Shown here piece by piece: positions 17,971 to 30,345 of a stretch of DNA of 64,000 nucleotides. Both the position numbers and the translations under genes were made by a program. Origin of the DNA: Corynebacterium felinum (GTDB lineage: Bacteria > Actinomycetota > Actinomycetes > Mycobacteriales > Mycobacteriaceae); assembly GCF_030408755.1 (NCBI RefSeq), contig NZ_CP047209.1, positions 1,364,001 through 1,428,000 on the forward strand, given 5' to 3'. The notes beneath the pieces are model-generated. The model saw only the letters and a program-made list of their open reading frames with translations. It made no database searches and was not told the DNA's origin. Each line of letters opens with the position of its first letter. Within the stretch, counting starts at the first letter, position 1.

Positions 17971-19128
17971 ATGATTACAGCTGCTGCTGGTTTTCTCGCC
18001 GCAGGTACCACCGCAGGTATCAAACCCTCCGCAAAACCCGACATGGCGTTGGTCTATAACCAAGGGCCTGATTTTGCTGCGGCCGGTGTGTTTACCCGCA
18101 ACCGAGTTGTTGCCTCGCCCGTCAAGCACAGTCGTGCTGCGCTAGTTGAGGGAAATACAGGGCAGGTGAAGGCTGTGATTTTTAACTCCGGCAACGCGAA
18201 TGCCTGCAATGGTGCGCAGGGGGACCAGGATTGTGCCGACGTCGTCAAGCATGTTGCTTCGCTACTCAACGTCGATTTTTATGATGTTGCTGCCTGCTCA
18301 ACTGGGCTGATCGGCGAACCGCTACCCGTGCCCAAGCTTATCGACGGCGCAACCACCCTCGTTGCTGGTTTGGGCGACCACTCCACCGACGCCGCAGTAG
18401 CGATCATGACCACCGATACAGTGAAAAAAGAAGCACTGTATGAAGGAAACGGGTGGGTGCTCGGGGGCATGGGTAAAGGCGTGGGGATGATGGCGCCAAG
18501 CCTCGCCACCATGCTCGTCTGCCTGACAACCGACGCAGTCGCCACCCCTGAGATGTTGGAGCGTGCGCTGAAGAAAGCAACCGCCACCACCTTCGACACC
18601 CTCGATATCGACGGATCTACCTCCACCAACGATACCGTGATCATAATGTCCTCGGGTGCATCCACAGTACAGGTGACACAAGAAGAACTCGACGCCGCAG
18701 TTTTCGCCGTTTGCGACTCACTAGCAGCACAAATGCAAGCCGACGCCGAAGGTGTGACCAAGCGCGTGACCATCACCGTCACCGGAACCAGTACCGACGA
18801 CATGGCGCGCAATGCTGCACGCACAATCGGGCGCGATCAACTTTTCAAGTGCGCCATGTTTGGCTCCGACCCGAACTGGGGGCGCACACTTGCTGCCGTG
18901 GGTATGGCGGATGCAGACATGAACCCCGATAAAATCTCGGTCTACTTCAACGACCAGCCCGTGTGCATCGACTCTTGCGGTGCCGAAGGTGCCCGCGAGG
19001 TCGACCTCACCGGCACCGATATCGCAGTGCACGTCGACCTCGGCACCGGCGGGGCAGGGCGCGCGACGGTGCGCACCACCGACCTGTCCCTCCAGTATGT
19101 GGATTTCAACTCCGCCTACACCACTTAA
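17971..19128 (+). CDS. argJ: Bifunctional ornithine acetyltransferase / N-acetylglutamate synthase
   Basis: Transfers the acetyl group from N-acetylornithine to glutamate, recycling acetate in the cyclic arginine pathway. Bifunctional members also use acetyl-CoA, but sequence alone does not decide this here. The 385-aa precursor contains the autocleavage region [10 protein letters not shown], whose threonine becomes the N-terminal nucleophile of the beta chain. [18 protein letters not shown] is the conserved segment before the second half, and [15 protein letters not shown] is another family hallmark. An AAGG lies 8-10 bases before ATG 17971. Co-oriented with argC and argB. Confidence 0.96.
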   Translation: MITAAAGFLAAGTTAGIKPSAKPDMALVYNQGPDFAAAGVFTRNRVVASPVKHSRAALVEGNTGQVKAVIFNSGNANACNGAQGDQDCADVVKHVASLLNVDFYDVAACSTGLIGEPLPVPKLIDGATTLVAGLGDHSTDAAVAIMTTDTVKKEALYEGNGWVLGGMGKGVGMMAPSLATMLVCLTTDAVATPEMLERALKKATATTFDTLDIDGSTSTNDTVIIMSSGASTVQVTQEELDAAVFAVCDSLAAQMQADAEGVTKRVTITVTGTSTDDMARNAARTIGRDQLFKCAMFGSDPNWGRTLAAVGMADADMNPDKISVYFNDQPVCIDSCGAEGAREVDLTGTDIAVHVDLGTGGAGRATVRTTDLSLQYVDFNSAYTT

Positions 19129-19214
19129 AAAGCAGGCGCTGAAGCGAACACGCTGAGCACTTTTCGCCCACAGCTCACCCACCACCACGCACAACACACT
19201 TGTAGGTACTCACC

Positions 19215-20150
19215 ATGACTGATCTTTCCCCACAGAAACGCGCCACCGTTCTTGCCGAAGCCCTGCCCTGGTTACAGCACCTTCGCGACAGGATCGTGGT
19301 AGTCAAGTACGGCGGCAACGCAATGGTCGACGAACAGCTCAAAGCAGCATTCGCCGCAGACATGGTGTTTCTGCGAACCGTCGGAGTAAAACCCGTAGTG
19401 GTCCACGGGGGAGGCCCTCAGATCTCCAGCATGCTTGAGCGGCTTGGCCTCCAAGGCGAATTCAAGGGCGGCTTCAGGGTTACTACTCCGGAAGTGATGG
19501 ACGTCGTGCGCATGGTGCTCTTTGGACAAGTTGGCCGCGACCTCGTGGGGCTTATTAACTCTCACGGCCCCTATGCGGTCGGCACCTCCGGTGAAGATGC
19601 CGGCCTATTCACCGCCGAAAAACGACTCGTGGATGTTGACGGTGAGCGTGTTGATATCGGACTCGTCGGCGACATCGTCAACGTCGATGCCACCAGCTTG
19701 ATGGATATTATCGAAGCAGGCCGAATCCCTGTTGTTTCCACTATTGCGCCAGGTGTGGATGGGGAAGTGTACAACATCAACGCCGATACCGCCGCCGGTG
19801 CGCTCGCCGCAGCGTTGAACGCTGAACGCCTGGTTATTCTCACCAACGTTGAAGGGCTGTACACCAACTGGCCGGACAAAACATCGCTGGTCAGCTCCAC
19901 CTCTGTATCGGAGCTCGCCGAAATTCTCCCGACCTTAGACGCCGGCATGATCCCGAAAATGGAATCCTGCTTGCACGCAGTCGAAGAAGGTGTGCGGGCA
20001 GCGCACGTCATCGACGGGCGTATCGCCCACTCCGTGTTGTTAGAACTACTCACCGAGGGTGGTATCGGAACCATGGTCGTGCGCGATGATGTTGTGGCCG
20101 ATCGCACCTCACCCACCATCTACCGCAGCGCTGAAACGCACGATAACTAA
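19215..20150 (+). CDS. argB: Acetylglutamate kinase
   Basis: Phosphorylates N-acetylglutamate, the usual feedback-regulated step of the cyclic pathway. The protein has 311 aa. Amino-acid-kinase motifs are visible: VVKYGGNAM near residue 30, VHGGGPQIS near 60, and [21 protein letters not shown] near 195. The N-terminal helix (about 1-20) is present, a feature of hexameric arginine-sensitive enzymes, so inhibition by arginine is likely though not shown. Situated between argJ (86-base gap) and argD (39-base gap). Confidence 0.97.
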   Translation: MTDLSPQKRATVLAEALPWLQHLRDRIVVVKYGGNAMVDEQLKAAFAADMVFLRTVGVKPVVVHGGGPQISSMLERLGLQGEFKGGFRVTTPEVMDVVRMVLFGQVGRDLVGLINSHGPYAVGTSGEDAGLFTAEKRLVDVDGERVDIGLVGDIVNVDATSLMDIIEAGRIPVVSTIAPGVDGEVYNINADTAAGALAAALNAERLVILTNVEGLYTNWPDKTSLVSSTSVSELAEILPTLDAGMIPKMESCLHAVEEGVRAAHVIDGRIAHSVLLELLTEGGIGTMVVRDDVVADRTSPTIYRSAETHDN

Positions 20151-20189
20151 CCCCAATTGCACGCAGCAGAAGAACCGGATACCTCGTTT

Positions 20190-21434
20190 ATGAATACAGA
20201 TACACACGCGCAGCCAGCGGCGGCAGCGCACAAAAGCGCACGTCAGCAGTGGCCCGAAGTCATCATGAACACCTACGGCACCCCGAGCCTTGAGCTTGTC
20301 TCTGGGCGGGGAAGTAGAGTCATTGATGCCCAGGGACGCGAGCATATCGACATGCTTGCTGGCATTGCCGTTAACTCACTAGGGCATGGGCATCCGGTGC
20401 TTATCGACGCCGTGACCACGCAGCTGAACACACTCGGCCACGTCAGCAACCTGTTTGCCTCGCAACCTGTGGTCGATGTTGCCGAAACACTCATCGACCG
20501 CTACTGGGGTACAACCCCAACCCAGCAGCGCGAAGAAACCCGTGTATTCTTCTGCAACTCCGGTGCTGAAGCCAATGAAGCAGCCTTGAAAATCGCGCGG
20601 CTCACAGGGCGCGGACGCATCCTCGCCGCCGAGCACGGATTCCATGGGCGCACCATGGGCGCACTTGCCATGACAGGGCAACCCGATAAACGTCAGCCTT
20701 TTAGCCCGCTACCTCAAGGTGTTGAATTCTTCCCCTATGGGGATCTCGACTACCTTGAGAAACTTATCACCATCAATCCCACTGATGTGGCCATGATTAT
20801 CCTTGAGCCTATCCAAGGTGAAACAGGAGTGATCCCCGCACCAGAAGGATTCCTCAGTGGTATTGCGAAGCTGTGCGCAACCCACACCATCCTTTTCGCC
20901 TGCGATGAAGTACAAACCGGCATTGGGCGCACCGGAGACTTCTTCGGATTCCACCACGAAAATATTCGCCCCGATATTGTCACCATGGCCAAAGGGCTCG
21001 GTGGTGGACTCCCCATCGGTGCGGTTTTAGCACGCGGGCGCGCTGCCACCTTGCTCAGCCCAGGCAAACACGGCACGACCTTCGGCGGAAACCCCATCTC
21101 CTGTGCCGCTGCACGTGCTGTGCTGTCCATCATTGACCAGCCATTCCTTGAAGAAGTCAAGCGCAAAGGTGAGCTTTTAACCCAGTTGCTTGGACAATCC
21201 CCACATATCACCCAGATTCGGGGACGGGGCTTGATGCTTGGAGTGGTGCTACATGCCCCCGTCGCAAAGCAGGCTGTTGCCCACGCTGCAGAACACGGAC
21301 TCATTCTCAACGCACCCAATGAGCATGTCATCCGACTCACCCCACCGCTGGTGATCACAGACGAAGAACTCGCCCAAGCCGCCCACCGACTCTGCGCACT
21401 TATCGACGCCGTAACCAACGATGCCACAGACTAA
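20190..21434 (+). CDS. argD: Acetylornithine aminotransferase
   Basis: A PLP-dependent class III aminotransferase (414 aa) converting N-acetylglutamate semialdehyde to N-acetylornithine; family members often also act in lysine synthesis. Visible motifs are [15 protein letters not shown], the aspartate of [14 protein letters not shown], and the PLP lysine in [21 protein letters not shown] in the same frame at 20157 would add 11 residues. I prefer ATG 20190, although neither start has a strong ribosome site. It lies between argB and argF in one direction, consistent with one transcript. Confidence 0.95.
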   Translation: MNTDTHAQPAAAAHKSARQQWPEVIMNTYGTPSLELVSGRGSRVIDAQGREHIDMLAGIAVNSLGHGHPVLIDAVTTQLNTLGHVSNLFASQPVVDVAETLIDRYWGTTPTQQREETRVFFCNSGAEANEAALKIARLTGRGRILAAEHGFHGRTMGALAMTGQPDKRQPFSPLPQGVEFFPYGDLDYLEKLITINPTDVAMIILEPIQGETGVIPAPEGFLSGIAKLCATHTILFACDEVQTGIGRTGDFFGFHHENIRPDIVTMAKGLGGGLPIGAVLARGRAATLLSPGKHGTTFGGNPISCAAARAVLSIIDQPFLEEVKRKGELLTQLLGQSPHITQIRGRGLMLGVVLHAPVAKQAVAHAAEHGLILNAPNEHVIRLTPPLVITDEELAQAAHRLCALIDAVTNDATD

Positions 21435-21479
21435 CCCCCAGACTGCATCACCACTCATCACATGAGGAGAAACACGCCA

Positions 21480-22466
21480 ATGACTAGCCTTGATATCACC
21501 AACCCCATCTGCAACGGGGTACGCCACTTCATCGCCGACGATCACCTTAGCCCCGCCGAGCAAGCAGAAGTACTTGCACTTGCAGCCGAGTTGAAGAAAA
21601 ACCCTTATGCTCAACGCCCCTTGGAAGGACCACAATCAGTAGCAGTACTGTTTGATAAAACCTCCACCCGCACCCGCTTCTCCTTCGAAGCAGGCATTGC
21701 CGAACTCGGGGGTAACCCCATCGTTGTTGAAACTGCCAAAACCCAAATGGGCAAAGGTGAAACCTACCAAGACACCGCAGCCGTGCTGTCACGCATGGTC
21801 ACAGCGATTGTGTGGCGCACCTACGCCCACGCCGGATTCTGGGCCATGGCCGAAACTAGCCGCGTACCCATTATCAACGCACTGTGTGAAGACTTCCATC
21901 CCTGCCAAATCTTGGCAGACCTGCAGACCATCATTGAAAACCTGTGCCCCGACCAAGGGCAAGCAGGGCTTAAGGGGCGCAAAGCCGTGTACCTCGGTGA
22001 CGGCGACAACAACATGGCCAATTCGTATATGCTCGGATTCGCCACAGCAGGCATGGATATTTCCATCATTGCCCCCGAACAGTTCCAGCCAAAAGCCCAG
22101 TTCGTGGAACGCGCACGCACCCGTGCTTTACTCACCGGCGCACAGGTTGTGGTCACCTCTGATCTGAACGAAGTTCACGGCGCTGACGTGGTCATTACCG
22201 ACACGTGGGTATCTATGGGAATGGAAGACGACGGGCTGGATCGCACCACCCCATTTATGCCCTATCAAGTCAACGATGAAATTATGCAGAAGGCTAATAA
22301 AAATGCTATATTTATGCATTGTTTGCCGGCATACCGCGGAAGTGAAGTCACTGCCTCGGTTATCGACGGCCCACAGTCAGTAGTCTTCGATGAAGCAGAG
22401 AACCGACTGCATGCGCAGAAGGCTCTACTCACATGGCTCATCGCACACCAGCCGAAGAATCAGTAG
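21480..22466 (+). CDS. argF: Ornithine carbamoyltransferase
   Basis: Forms citrulline from ornithine and carbamoyl phosphate. The protein has 328 aa. The carbamoyl-phosphate loop STRTR is in [16 protein letters not shown] lies in [14 protein letters not shown], and the ornithine-site motif HCLP is in [16 protein letters not shown] 21480 is preceded by GAGGAG at 21464-21469, about ten bases away. The ATG at 21462 overlaps that site and is rejected. Followed by argR after 21 bases. Confidence 0.97.
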   Translation: MTSLDITNPICNGVRHFIADDHLSPAEQAEVLALAAELKKNPYAQRPLEGPQSVAVLFDKTSTRTRFSFEAGIAELGGNPIVVETAKTQMGKGETYQDTAAVLSRMVTAIVWRTYAHAGFWAMAETSRVPIINALCEDFHPCQILADLQTIIENLCPDQGQAGLKGRKAVYLGDGDNNMANSYMLGFATAGMDISIIAPEQFQPKAQFVERARTRALLTGAQVVVTSDLNEVHGADVVITDTWVSMGMEDDGLDRTTPFMPYQVNDEIMQKANKNAIFMHCLPAYRGSEVTASVIDGPQSVVFDEAENRLHAQKALLTWLIAHQPKNQ

Positions 22467-22487
22467 AGACAAAAAGAGGAACGAGAA

Positions 22488-22967
22488 TTGAGCAATGCGC
22501 CAATAACCCGCACAGTTCGTCAAGCACTCATTTTGGATCTTCTTGAACAAAACCTTGTCTCCAGCCAAATGCAACTTTCCGAGTTGCTCAAAGACAAAGG
22601 CGTGGAAATAACCCAAGGAACACTGTCGAGGGATCTTGATGAGCTTGGAGCAAAGAAGATCCGCCCCGAAAATGGGCGTGCATTCTATGCGGTCGGCGGG
22701 GTAGAAGAACCCACGTCACCCACCACGGCTGGGACGCGAGAAAAATTGCGCAAAATGCTCGACGATCTCCTTGTCTCCTCCGACTACTCCGGCAACATCG
22801 CAGTGCTGAGAACACCCCCGGGTGCGGCAGCATTCCTTGCAAGTTTCATCGACCGAGTAGGCATGGACGAGGTAGTGGGAACCATCGCAGGCGACGACAC
22901 CGTCTTCGTCCTCGCCCGCGACCCACTCAGCGGAAAAGAACTCGCAGAACTGCTCAGCAGCCGCTAA
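22488..22967 (+). CDS. argR: Arginine repressor ArgR
   Basis: A transcriptional regulator of the ArgR/AhrC family (159 aa) that binds ARG boxes with arginine as co-repressor. The N-terminal half is a winged helix ([10 protein letters not shown] to [16 protein letters not shown]). The C-terminal half is the hexamerisation and arginine-binding domain, with the [15 protein letters not shown] motif. The start is TTG 22488, supported by AGAGGA seven bases upstream. A rare start in a repressor gene probably keeps its level low. Encoded between argF and argG, so it likely regulates its own cluster. Confidence 0.95.
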   Translation: MSNAPITRTVRQALILDLLEQNLVSSQMQLSELLKDKGVEITQGTLSRDLDELGAKKIRPENGRAFYAVGGVEEPTSPTTAGTREKLRKMLDDLLVSSDYSGNIAVLRTPPGAAAFLASFIDRVGMDEVVGTIAGDDTVFVLARDPLSGKELAELLSSR

Positions 22968-23112
22968 TCCCACTGCACTCGTGCAGACACGCGGTGTGCA
23001 GGCAGCACTGCACCATAACCGAACATCTCAACACATTCCGGATCATCTTCGGAAAACTATCAATCACCATTTACTTCCCAACCCATTGCAACATAAGGAG
23101 CAGATTCCTCCC

Positions 23113-24309
23113 ATGACCAATCGCGTCGTACTCGCATACTCCGGTGGCCTCGACACCTCCGTGGCCATCCCCTACCTAGCAAAAATGACCGGTGGTGAAG
23201 TTGTTGCCGTCTCCCTCGACCTCGGCCAGGGCGGCGAAGACATGGAATCCGTGCGCCAGCGCGCCCTCGACTGCGGTGCCGTGGAATCGGTAGTCATTGA
23301 CGCCAAAGACGAATTCGCCAATGAATACTGCCTGCCTACCATCAAGGCCAATGGCTCCTACATGAAGCAGTACCCACTGCTGTCTGCCATTTCCCGCCCA
23401 CTGATCGTCAAGCACCTCGTCGAAGCAGCAAAAACCTTCGGCGGCACCCACGTCTCCCACGGCTGCACCGGCAAGGGCAACGACCAAGTTCGTTTCGAAG
23501 TAGGCTTCCGTTCCCTAGCGCCAGAACTTGAAATCATCGCACCAGCCCGCGATTACGCGTGGACCCGCGACAAGGCTATCGCGTTCGCTGAGGAGATCAA
23601 CCTCCCGATCGAGCAGTCCACCAAGTCCCCATTCTCCATCGACCAAAACGTCTGGGGTCGCGCCATTGAAACCGGATTCCTGGAGGACCTGTGGAACCCA
23701 CCAACCAAGGACCTCTACGCCTACACCGAAGACCCAGCACTCGGCAACGCACCTGATGAAGTCACCATCACCTTCAAATCCGGTGTCCCAGTTGCCATCG
23801 ACGGTCGCCCAGTAACCGTTCTGGAAGCCATTGAAGAAATGAACCGCCGTGCTGGCGCTCAGGGCGTTGGCCGCCTCGACATGGTTGAAGACCGCCTCGT
23901 GGGCATTAAGTCCCGCGAAGTCTACGAAGCACCAGGTGCGGTAGCGCTGATCACTGCTCACGAAGCACTGGAAGACGTGACCGTTGAGCGCGAACTGGCC
24001 CGCTACAAGCGCCTGATCGACGCACGCTGGTCCGAAGAAGTCTACGATGGCCTGTGGTTCGGCCCCTTGAAGCGTTCGCTCGATGCTTTCATCGACTCCA
24101 CCCAAGAGCACGTCACCGGCGATATCCGCATGGTGCTGCACGCTGGCTCCTGCGTGGTGAACGGCCGCAAGTCCGATCACTCCCTCTACGACTTCAACCT
24201 TGCAACCTACGACACCGGTGATACCTTCGACCAGACCTTGGCTAAGGGCTTCGTGGAACTGCACGGCCTGTCCTCCAAGATCGCAAACCGCCGCGACCGC
24301 GAGGCTTAA
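23113..24309 (+). CDS. argG: Argininosuccinate synthase
   Basis: Condenses citrulline and aspartate with ATP to argininosuccinate. The protein has 398 aa, normal length. The N-terminal [18 protein letters not shown] contains the PP-loop [20 protein letters not shown] and [16 protein letters not shown] are further signatures. ATG 23113 directly precedes the PP-loop, with AAGGAG at 23095-23100. The in-frame upstream start at 22981 would add 44 unrelated residues. Codons are strikingly biased to C/G-ending optimal ones, suggesting high expression. A 145-base leader separates it from argR. Confidence 0.97.
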   Translation: MTNRVVLAYSGGLDTSVAIPYLAKMTGGEVVAVSLDLGQGGEDMESVRQRALDCGAVESVVIDAKDEFANEYCLPTIKANGSYMKQYPLLSAISRPLIVKHLVEAAKTFGGTHVSHGCTGKGNDQVRFEVGFRSLAPELEIIAPARDYAWTRDKAIAFAEEINLPIEQSTKSPFSIDQNVWGRAIETGFLEDLWNPPTKDLYAYTEDPALGNAPDEVTITFKSGVPVAIDGRPVTVLEAIEEMNRRAGAQGVGRLDMVEDRLVGIKSREVYEAPGAVALITAHEALEDVTVERELARYKRLIDARWSEEVYDGLWFGPLKRSLDAFIDSTQEHVTGDIRMVLHAGSCVVNGRKSDHSLYDFNLATYDTGDTFDQTLAKGFVELHGLSSKIANRRDREA

Positions 24310-24374
24310 AGTACTTCACGCTTTCCTTCTTCACCACAGACCTAGCGCGTAGCTAGCACGGTAGAAGAAAAAGA

Positions 24375-24415
24375 ACTTCTGGCCCAAGGGGAAAGCATCC
24401 TCTTGGGCCAGAAGT
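24375..24415 (+). terminator. 14-bp hairpin between argG and argH
   Basis: ACTTCTGGCCCAAG (24375-24388) pairs perfectly with CTTGGGCCAGAAGT (24402-24415) around a 13-base loop. No immediate T-run follows; a looser ACTTTATTTTC occurs about 12 bases later. It is either a partial terminator lowering argH expression or an RNA-stabilising element at the 3' end of the argG message. Confidence 0.55.
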
Positions 24416-24509
24416 CTAGGCAACAGACTTTATTTTCAGAATCTAGCTATTTGGCTGTGGCGGCTCATAAGCCGCAGCCGAATCCATGCACGCAGCAACA
24501 CACACGTGA

Positions 24510-25961
<1,452 letters not shown>

Positions 25962-26000
25962 ACGCTCGCTAGGGCATTAAACCCGCGCTGTGAACCACTT

Positions 26001-26044
26001 AAAGGTGGGCGATCCCTCGTAATTGTGAGGGATCGCCCACCTTT
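26001..26044 (+). terminator. Strong hairpin after argH
   Basis: An 18-bp perfect stem, 26001-26018 against 26027-26044, loop GTAATTGT. The stem starts with AAAGGTGGGCG and ends with CGCCCACCTTT. It lies 40 bases after argH and closes the arginine cluster. Confidence 0.8.
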
Positions 26045-26219
26045 GATTGTGGGGGCGCAGCCAGCACCTTCTATCATCCAAACCCCCTAGTATGGAAAGT
26101 GAAGCCTTGAAAAAATAAAGGTAGTGTCAGGCAAGCGTTGTGCCTGTCAGCAGTGCAACACTTTCCCTTCGTCACCCACAGGCGCGTTCGCTTGCATTAT
26201 CAAAGAAAGCAGAACGGTC

Positions 26220-27068
26220 ATGTCGAAGAGAACCCAATTAACACTGAAAAAGCTCAGTTGCATTCTTGGTGCGTTTCTTGCCAGCACCCTCATGGTCGCA
26301 TGTCAGCAAACGCCACCACCTGCCCCAAATCCCACACCTCCTTTAGAAACCAAAACTCCACCTTCAGATGCGCAAGGGTTGAGCGGATCTGCACCGCCTT
26401 CATCACTCGACCCCGGCGATAGCCACAATCTGGCAGATGCCGACGTGACGCATATTGATAGTGTGCGTGCGTTATGGCATTCCGGAGATCTAGCGCCTGG
26501 CTACACTGTTGATCCCGCCACGCAGATTCAGCCCATCGCAGTACGCTGGTGCATGCTGTCCCTTGCTGCAGAAGAGTCTGGAATCTACTCGTGCGTGTCC
26601 ACCGATGAACAGCAAAAAGTGTACAACACCTGCTATGTCGACTTGTCGTGGCCACAGACTGTGCTGTGCCTCGAAGAACCCGATGCAGATGTCTTGATCA
26701 GGGCAACACACGATGGTTCCCCGAAGCGCTTTGAGGGCGAGCACTACCGCATCGCACCGTGGCGAATAACATTAGACAATGGCGCTGAGTGCATATACAC
26801 CCCTGGGTTGGAATTCACGCTCCCAGAACAGGCCATGAATAATGGGTGGAATCCACGCTACGTGTGCGAAGACAGAACGTGGATCTACGAGTTTACTGAC
26901 CTCACCAGTTTTGCAGGCATCGATGATTCCAACCCCCAATGGCGAGCCTCTGTTGGCCCAGCCTATGACAACGGTGAACCACGGCTTGTGGAAAGCCCGA
27001 AACTGTGGTGGACGAATGTTATACGGGCAACGTATGTGGGGTGGTATGACCCCATGGGTGTGGGTTAA
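26220..27068 (+). CDS. Secreted lipoprotein of unknown function
   Basis: A 282-aa predicted lipoprotein. From ATG 26220 the N terminus is basic (MSKRTQLTLKK), then hydrophobic, then a lipobox LMVAC near residue 28. A Pro/Thr-rich linker of about 40 residues follows, typical for actinobacterial surface lipoproteins. The mature part has several cysteines (for example in CMLSLA, YSCVS, TCYVD, VLCLEE, AECIY, YVCED) that could form disulfides. I recognise no catalytic motif. An in-frame start at 26124 would place a non-signal peptide ahead and is rejected. Location between argH and the Trm112-like gene gives no functional hint. Confidence 0.7.
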   Translation: MSKRTQLTLKKLSCILGAFLASTLMVACQQTPPPAPNPTPPLETKTPPSDAQGLSGSAPPSSLDPGDSHNLADADVTHIDSVRALWHSGDLAPGYTVDPATQIQPIAVRWCMLSLAAEESGIYSCVSTDEQQKVYNTCYVDLSWPQTVLCLEEPDADVLIRATHDGSPKRFEGEHYRIAPWRITLDNGAECIYTPGLEFTLPEQAMNNGWNPRYVCEDRTWIYEFTDLTSFAGIDDSNPQWRASVGPAYDNGEPRLVESPKLWWTNVIRATYVGWYDPMGVG

Positions 27069-27147
27069 AAGGACCCGCCACATGCCCTTTGGTGGGTGTG
27101 GCGAAGTATTCGTTAAAAAAGGTGGCAGTGGGGTAGGGTTGAAGGCT

Positions 27148-27330
27148 ATGAGTATTGATCCGAAGTTGCTTGAGGTTTTGGTGTGTCCCCAAGATAAGGG
27201 ACCACTGGAATATAGTGAAAATGAGCAGGTGCTCATCAACTCCCGCCTCGGCATCGCCTATCGGATTGATGAGGGAATTCCGGTCATGCTAATCGACGAA
27301 GCAATCAGCTGGCCTCCTGTAGCTAAATAA
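27148..27330 (+). CDS. Trm112-family small protein (UPF0434)
   Basis: A 60-aa protein of the bacterial Trm112/UPF0434 (YcaR-like) family. It opens MSIDPKLLEVLVCPQDKGPLEY and ends with GIPVMLIDEA, both family hallmarks. Eukaryotic and archaeal Trm112 activates methyltransferases; the bacterial role is unsettled. Only one Cys (CPQDKG) of the usual zinc pair is present, so zinc binding is doubtful. ATG 27148 fits the family start. Upstream of tyrS, separated by a likely terminator. Confidence 0.85.
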   Translation: MSIDPKLLEVLVCPQDKGPLEYSENEQVLINSRLGIAYRIDEGIPVMLIDEAISWPPVAK

Positions 27331-27365
27331 TTTCCTTCAACTCCACGCATCCGTTGTCTGCTTTT

Positions 27366-27401
27366 CGCCACCCATGTACGTCGGTGGCGCATCTCCTTTT
27401 T
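27366..27401 (+). terminator. Terminator between the Trm112-like gene and tyrS
   Basis: CGCCACC (27366-27372) pairs with GGTGGCG (27383-27389), followed by CATCTCCTTTTT. A short but plausible intrinsic terminator 36 bases after the small gene. Confidence 0.5.
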
Positions 27402-27503
27402 AACGCCCAAAGCCTTTTATGGCAAAAGTTTCTCCTCCGGATGCGTGCGAGCTAATTACCCTTTTCCTCTATTGAAATTGTCACACTGACAGAAAAGAAA
27501 ACC

Positions 27504-28763
27504 ATGAATATCATTGACGAATTGAGCTGGCGCGGACTGATCAACCAGTCCACCGATCTGGAAGAACTACGCGATACCTGCGAAAACCCAATCACTGTCT
27601 ACTGCGGTTTCGATCCAACTGGTGCTTCCTTGCACGCCGGTCACCTCGTTCCTTTGGTTATGTTGAAGCGTTTTCAAGACGCTGGTCACCGCATTCTTAC
27701 CCTCGCCGGTGGTGCTACGGGCATGATCGGTGATCCTCGTGATGTGGGGGAGCGGTCAATGCTTTCTGAGGCAGAGGTTGCTCAAAACGTCGAAAGCATC
27801 AAAGAGCAGATTCGTCGTTTTATTGATTACACCGATGGCCGCGCCATCATGGTGAACAATGCGGATTGGTTGGGCAAGATGAGCCTGATCGAATTCTTGC
27901 GTGATTTGGGTAAGAATTTCTCTCTCAACACCATGTTGGATCGTGACACCGTGAAGCGTCGCCTTGAAAGTGACGGCATTTCCTACACTGAGTTTTCGTA
28001 CATGCTGTTGCAGGCTTTCGACTACGTACATCTGAATCGCGAGTTTGACTGCCAGCTGCAAATCGGTGGCGGCGACCAGTGGGGCAATATTGTTTCCGGC
28101 GTTGATTTGAATCGTCGTATGAACCAGAAGAAGGTTCATGCGTTGACTGTTCCTTTGGTGACTGACGCCTCGGGCGCGAAATTCGGTAAGTCGACCGGTG
28201 GTGGAAAACTGTGGCTGGATCCGGAATTGACCAGCCCATACTCCTGGTACCAGTATTTCTTGAATGCTGGCGATTCCGTGGTTATTGATTACTTGCGGTG
28301 GTTCACCTTCCTCAGCCAGGAAGAAATTGCAGGTTACGAGGAGGCTGTGGCGGAGCGGGCTTTCAAGCGTGAAGCTCAGCGTCGTCTCGCGCAGGAGATG
28401 ACTACTCTTGTGCACGGTGCTGAGGCCACGAAGTCTGTGGAGTTGGCTGCCGAAGCTTTGTTCGGCAAGGCCGAGCTTTCAGAGTTAGATGAAAATACTC
28501 TGCGCGGTGCTTTGTCCGAGACCACTATTGCTGAGGTGGGTGCCGAGGACCCACGCACAATTGTGGATTTGCTGGTTGCTGCGGGTCTTGCTGATTCGAA
28601 GGGTGCAGCCCGTCGCACAGTGAAGGAGGGCGGCGCGTACGTGAATAACCAGCGTATTGAGTCGGAAGAGTGGGAGCCTTCCGCTTCTGATTTGTTGCAT
28701 GGTTCCTGGTTAGTGTTGCGTAAGGGCAAGAAGAACTTTGCAGGTGCCCGACTGGGTGCTTAA
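27504..28763 (+). CDS. tyrS: Tyrosyl-tRNA synthetase
   Basis: Class I aminoacyl-tRNA synthetase charging tRNA-Tyr (419 aa). The N-terminal catalytic domain has the HIGH-type motif in [12 protein letters not shown] near residue 45. The KMSKS counterpart is KFGKST near residue 230. A C-terminal S4 RNA-binding domain (about 350-419) recognises the tRNA. ATG 27504 follows an A/G-rich AGAAAAGAAA. Followed 35 bases later by the transporter gene. Confidence 0.97.
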   Translation: MNIIDELSWRGLINQSTDLEELRDTCENPITVYCGFDPTGASLHAGHLVPLVMLKRFQDAGHRILTLAGGATGMIGDPRDVGERSMLSEAEVAQNVESIKEQIRRFIDYTDGRAIMVNNADWLGKMSLIEFLRDLGKNFSLNTMLDRDTVKRRLESDGISYTEFSYMLLQAFDYVHLNREFDCQLQIGGGDQWGNIVSGVDLNRRMNQKKVHALTVPLVTDASGAKFGKSTGGGKLWLDPELTSPYSWYQYFLNAGDSVVIDYLRWFTFLSQEEIAGYEEAVAERAFKREAQRRLAQEMTTLVHGAEATKSVELAAEALFGKAELSELDENTLRGALSETTIAEVGAEDPRTIVDLLVAAGLADSKGAARRTVKEGGAYVNNQRIESEEWEPSASDLLHGSWLVLRKGKKNFAGARLGA

Positions 28764-28798
28764 AGTTTTCGCTGGATAGGGCTGGTAGATTTCTCTTC

Positions 28799-29698
28799 GT
28801 GAGCTTCTTCTACTTGTCTGCCATTATTCTTGGGGCGGTATGTGGTTGGGTTTTCCCAGCTAGTACCGCCTTTAGTGTCTGTGTGATGCCACTGTTGGCG
28901 GGACTGTTGCTCGCTACCTTTGTGAGCGTTCCGCGCCTTGATTCCTCCATTTTTCCTGCGATGCCGCGACGTTTTCTTCTCGCGTTAGGTATTGCGAACG
29001 GTGTGATTGCCCCCAGTTGTGCGTGGTTGTTGACGCGGCTCCTTGCTGCAGAGAACACGCTGGAACAGGCGGTTTCCTTTGGGGCGCTGTTGGTGTTGCT
29101 TACTCCTTGCGTGGACTATGTGGTGGTTTTTGCCCAAAAAGCGGGTGGGAATGCGGCTCGTTTAGCGTTGGTGACGCCACTGCTATTAGTTGCACAGCTT
29201 ATGATCGTTCCAATTATTGCAGGTCGCAGCGTTGATTCAATGCGTCTGCTGAGTTCGGTGGGGATGCTGATCGTTGTTCCGTTGGGTGCAGCGTGGTTCA
29301 TTCAACGTTATCTTCCTTCGCTGGTGTTGCCGGTTTCACGGGCGATGGATCCGCTGATGGTGGCGGTGTTGTGGGTGATTGCAGCATCGACTGTTCCCCT
29401 TTTATCTCTTCCGGTTTCGGTGTTCGCGTTGTTGGCGTTGGTTTTTGCAAGCTTTGCGACGGCGTCAGGGCTATGCACGTTTGTGCTCGCCAGTGCCCTG
29501 AAAGTGGAGTGGACTGATCGTGTGAACTGTACTTTTTCAGCAATGACGAGAAATTCGCTGGTGATGATGCCCTTGGCTTTAAGTTTTGACAATCCCGTAA
29601 TTCCGGCTGTTTTTGTGTGCCAGACCTTTGTTGAATTGGTTGTTTTGCATGCGACGGTTGGTCTTTTCAGCCGACGGAGTACTGAATCAACCACATGA
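28799..29698 (+). CDS. Bile acid:sodium symporter / arsenite-permease superfamily transporter
   Basis: A 299-aa integral membrane protein with about nine to ten hydrophobic segments covering nearly all of the sequence. The arrangement LLTPCVDYVVVFAQKAGGNAARLALVTPLLL in the middle and MTRNSLVMMPLALSF near residue 250 are typical of the BASS/ACR3 superfamily. Substrate cannot be read from sequence: organic anions or arsenite are both possible. No ars genes are adjacent, which weakens an arsenic role. The start is GTG 28799 with GGG-rich text upstream. Likely transcribed with or just after tyrS. Confidence 0.75.
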   Translation: MSFFYLSAIILGAVCGWVFPASTAFSVCVMPLLAGLLLATFVSVPRLDSSIFPAMPRRFLLALGIANGVIAPSCAWLLTRLLAAENTLEQAVSFGALLVLLTPCVDYVVVFAQKAGGNAARLALVTPLLLVAQLMIVPIIAGRSVDSMRLLSSVGMLIVVPLGAAWFIQRYLPSLVLPVSRAMDPLMVAVLWVIAASTVPLLSLPVSVFALLALVFASFATASGLCTFVLASALKVEWTDRVNCTFSAMTRNSLVMMPLALSFDNPVIPAVFVCQTFVELVVLHATVGLFSRRSTESTT

Positions 29699-29738
29699 TT
29701 GATGAAAACGCCCCGTACTCTTAGATATAACTAAGAGT

Positions 29739-30152
29739 ATGAAGAAACTTCTCAACGCCGCAGCGTTCTATACCGTCCTTGGTCTTCTTGCTGGTGTCTT
29801 CTACCGGGAGTTCACTCGCGCTCAAGATTTTGTGGGACAAACTCGTCTGTCCACCGTGCATACTCACATTCTTGTGTTGGGTATGATTTTCTTCCTTGTG
29901 ATGCTGGCACTGGCTGCCACGCTGAAGATCCACGAGAATAAGAATTTCACCGCATTTTTCTGGACGTACAACTGTGGCGTTGTGTGGACTGCAGCCTTCA
30001 TGACATATAAGGGAATCGCGCAAGTAGAAAATCAAGACTTTGTCATGAGTCCGATGATGGCTGGTTTGTCCGGTATCGGCCACATCATTTTGACGGTGGG
30101 TATCTTCCTGTTGTTCAAGGTTTTGTATAAGCAAGTCAAGATTCACCAGTAG
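29739..30152 (+). CDS. DUF2871 membrane protein
   Basis: A 137-aa membrane protein with four hydrophobic segments (about 1-20, 42-62, 76-92, 108-130). The segment FYREFTRAQDF followed by TRLSTVHTHILVLGM identifies the DUF2871 family, common in Actinobacteria and Firmicutes and without a known role. The HTH-containing second segment holds conserved histidines that could bind metal or haem, which is inference. ATG 29739 is preceded by AAGAGT. A hairpin terminator follows its stop. Confidence 0.8.
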   Translation: MKKLLNAAAFYTVLGLLAGVFYREFTRAQDFVGQTRLSTVHTHILVLGMIFFLVMLALAATLKIHENKNFTAFFWTYNCGVVWTAAFMTYKGIAQVENQDFVMSPMMAGLSGIGHIILTVGIFLLFKVLYKQVKIHQ

Positions 30153-30160
30153 CACTCAAC

Positions 30161-30200
30161 AGCCACCTTCCGCTTCTGTGGAGGTGGCTTTGTTTATTTC
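30161..30200 (+). terminator. Terminator after the DUF2871 gene
   Basis: AGCCACCT (30161-30168) pairs with AGGTGGCT (30182-30189), then TTGTTTATTTC. It separates the gene from the rRNA promoter region. Confidence 0.7.
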
Positions 30201-30345
30201 TTGAAGAACAAATTGCAGTAATAGGGACTTTGACCTGCATGTTTGTGTGTTTGAGAAACTGTGTGTAGATTTATCCGAGTCGCCGCGAGAGCAGCTAGGT
30301 TCCGAAGTCGGGATTGTGGTTGTTGTGGTGGCAGGAGAAAGCTAC

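Noticed and set aside
23515..24264. 249-aa frame antisense to argG
   Set aside because: argG on the plus strand is certain; the frame is a composition artefact of biased codons.
27331..27503. T-box or other riboswitch before tyrS
   Set aside because: No T-box sequence or specifier loop recognised; the only clear hairpin fits a terminator of the preceding gene.
28799..29698. Dedicated arsenite efflux gene
   Set aside because: Superfamily membership fits, but no arsR, arsC or arsB-type context is present, so the substrate is left open.
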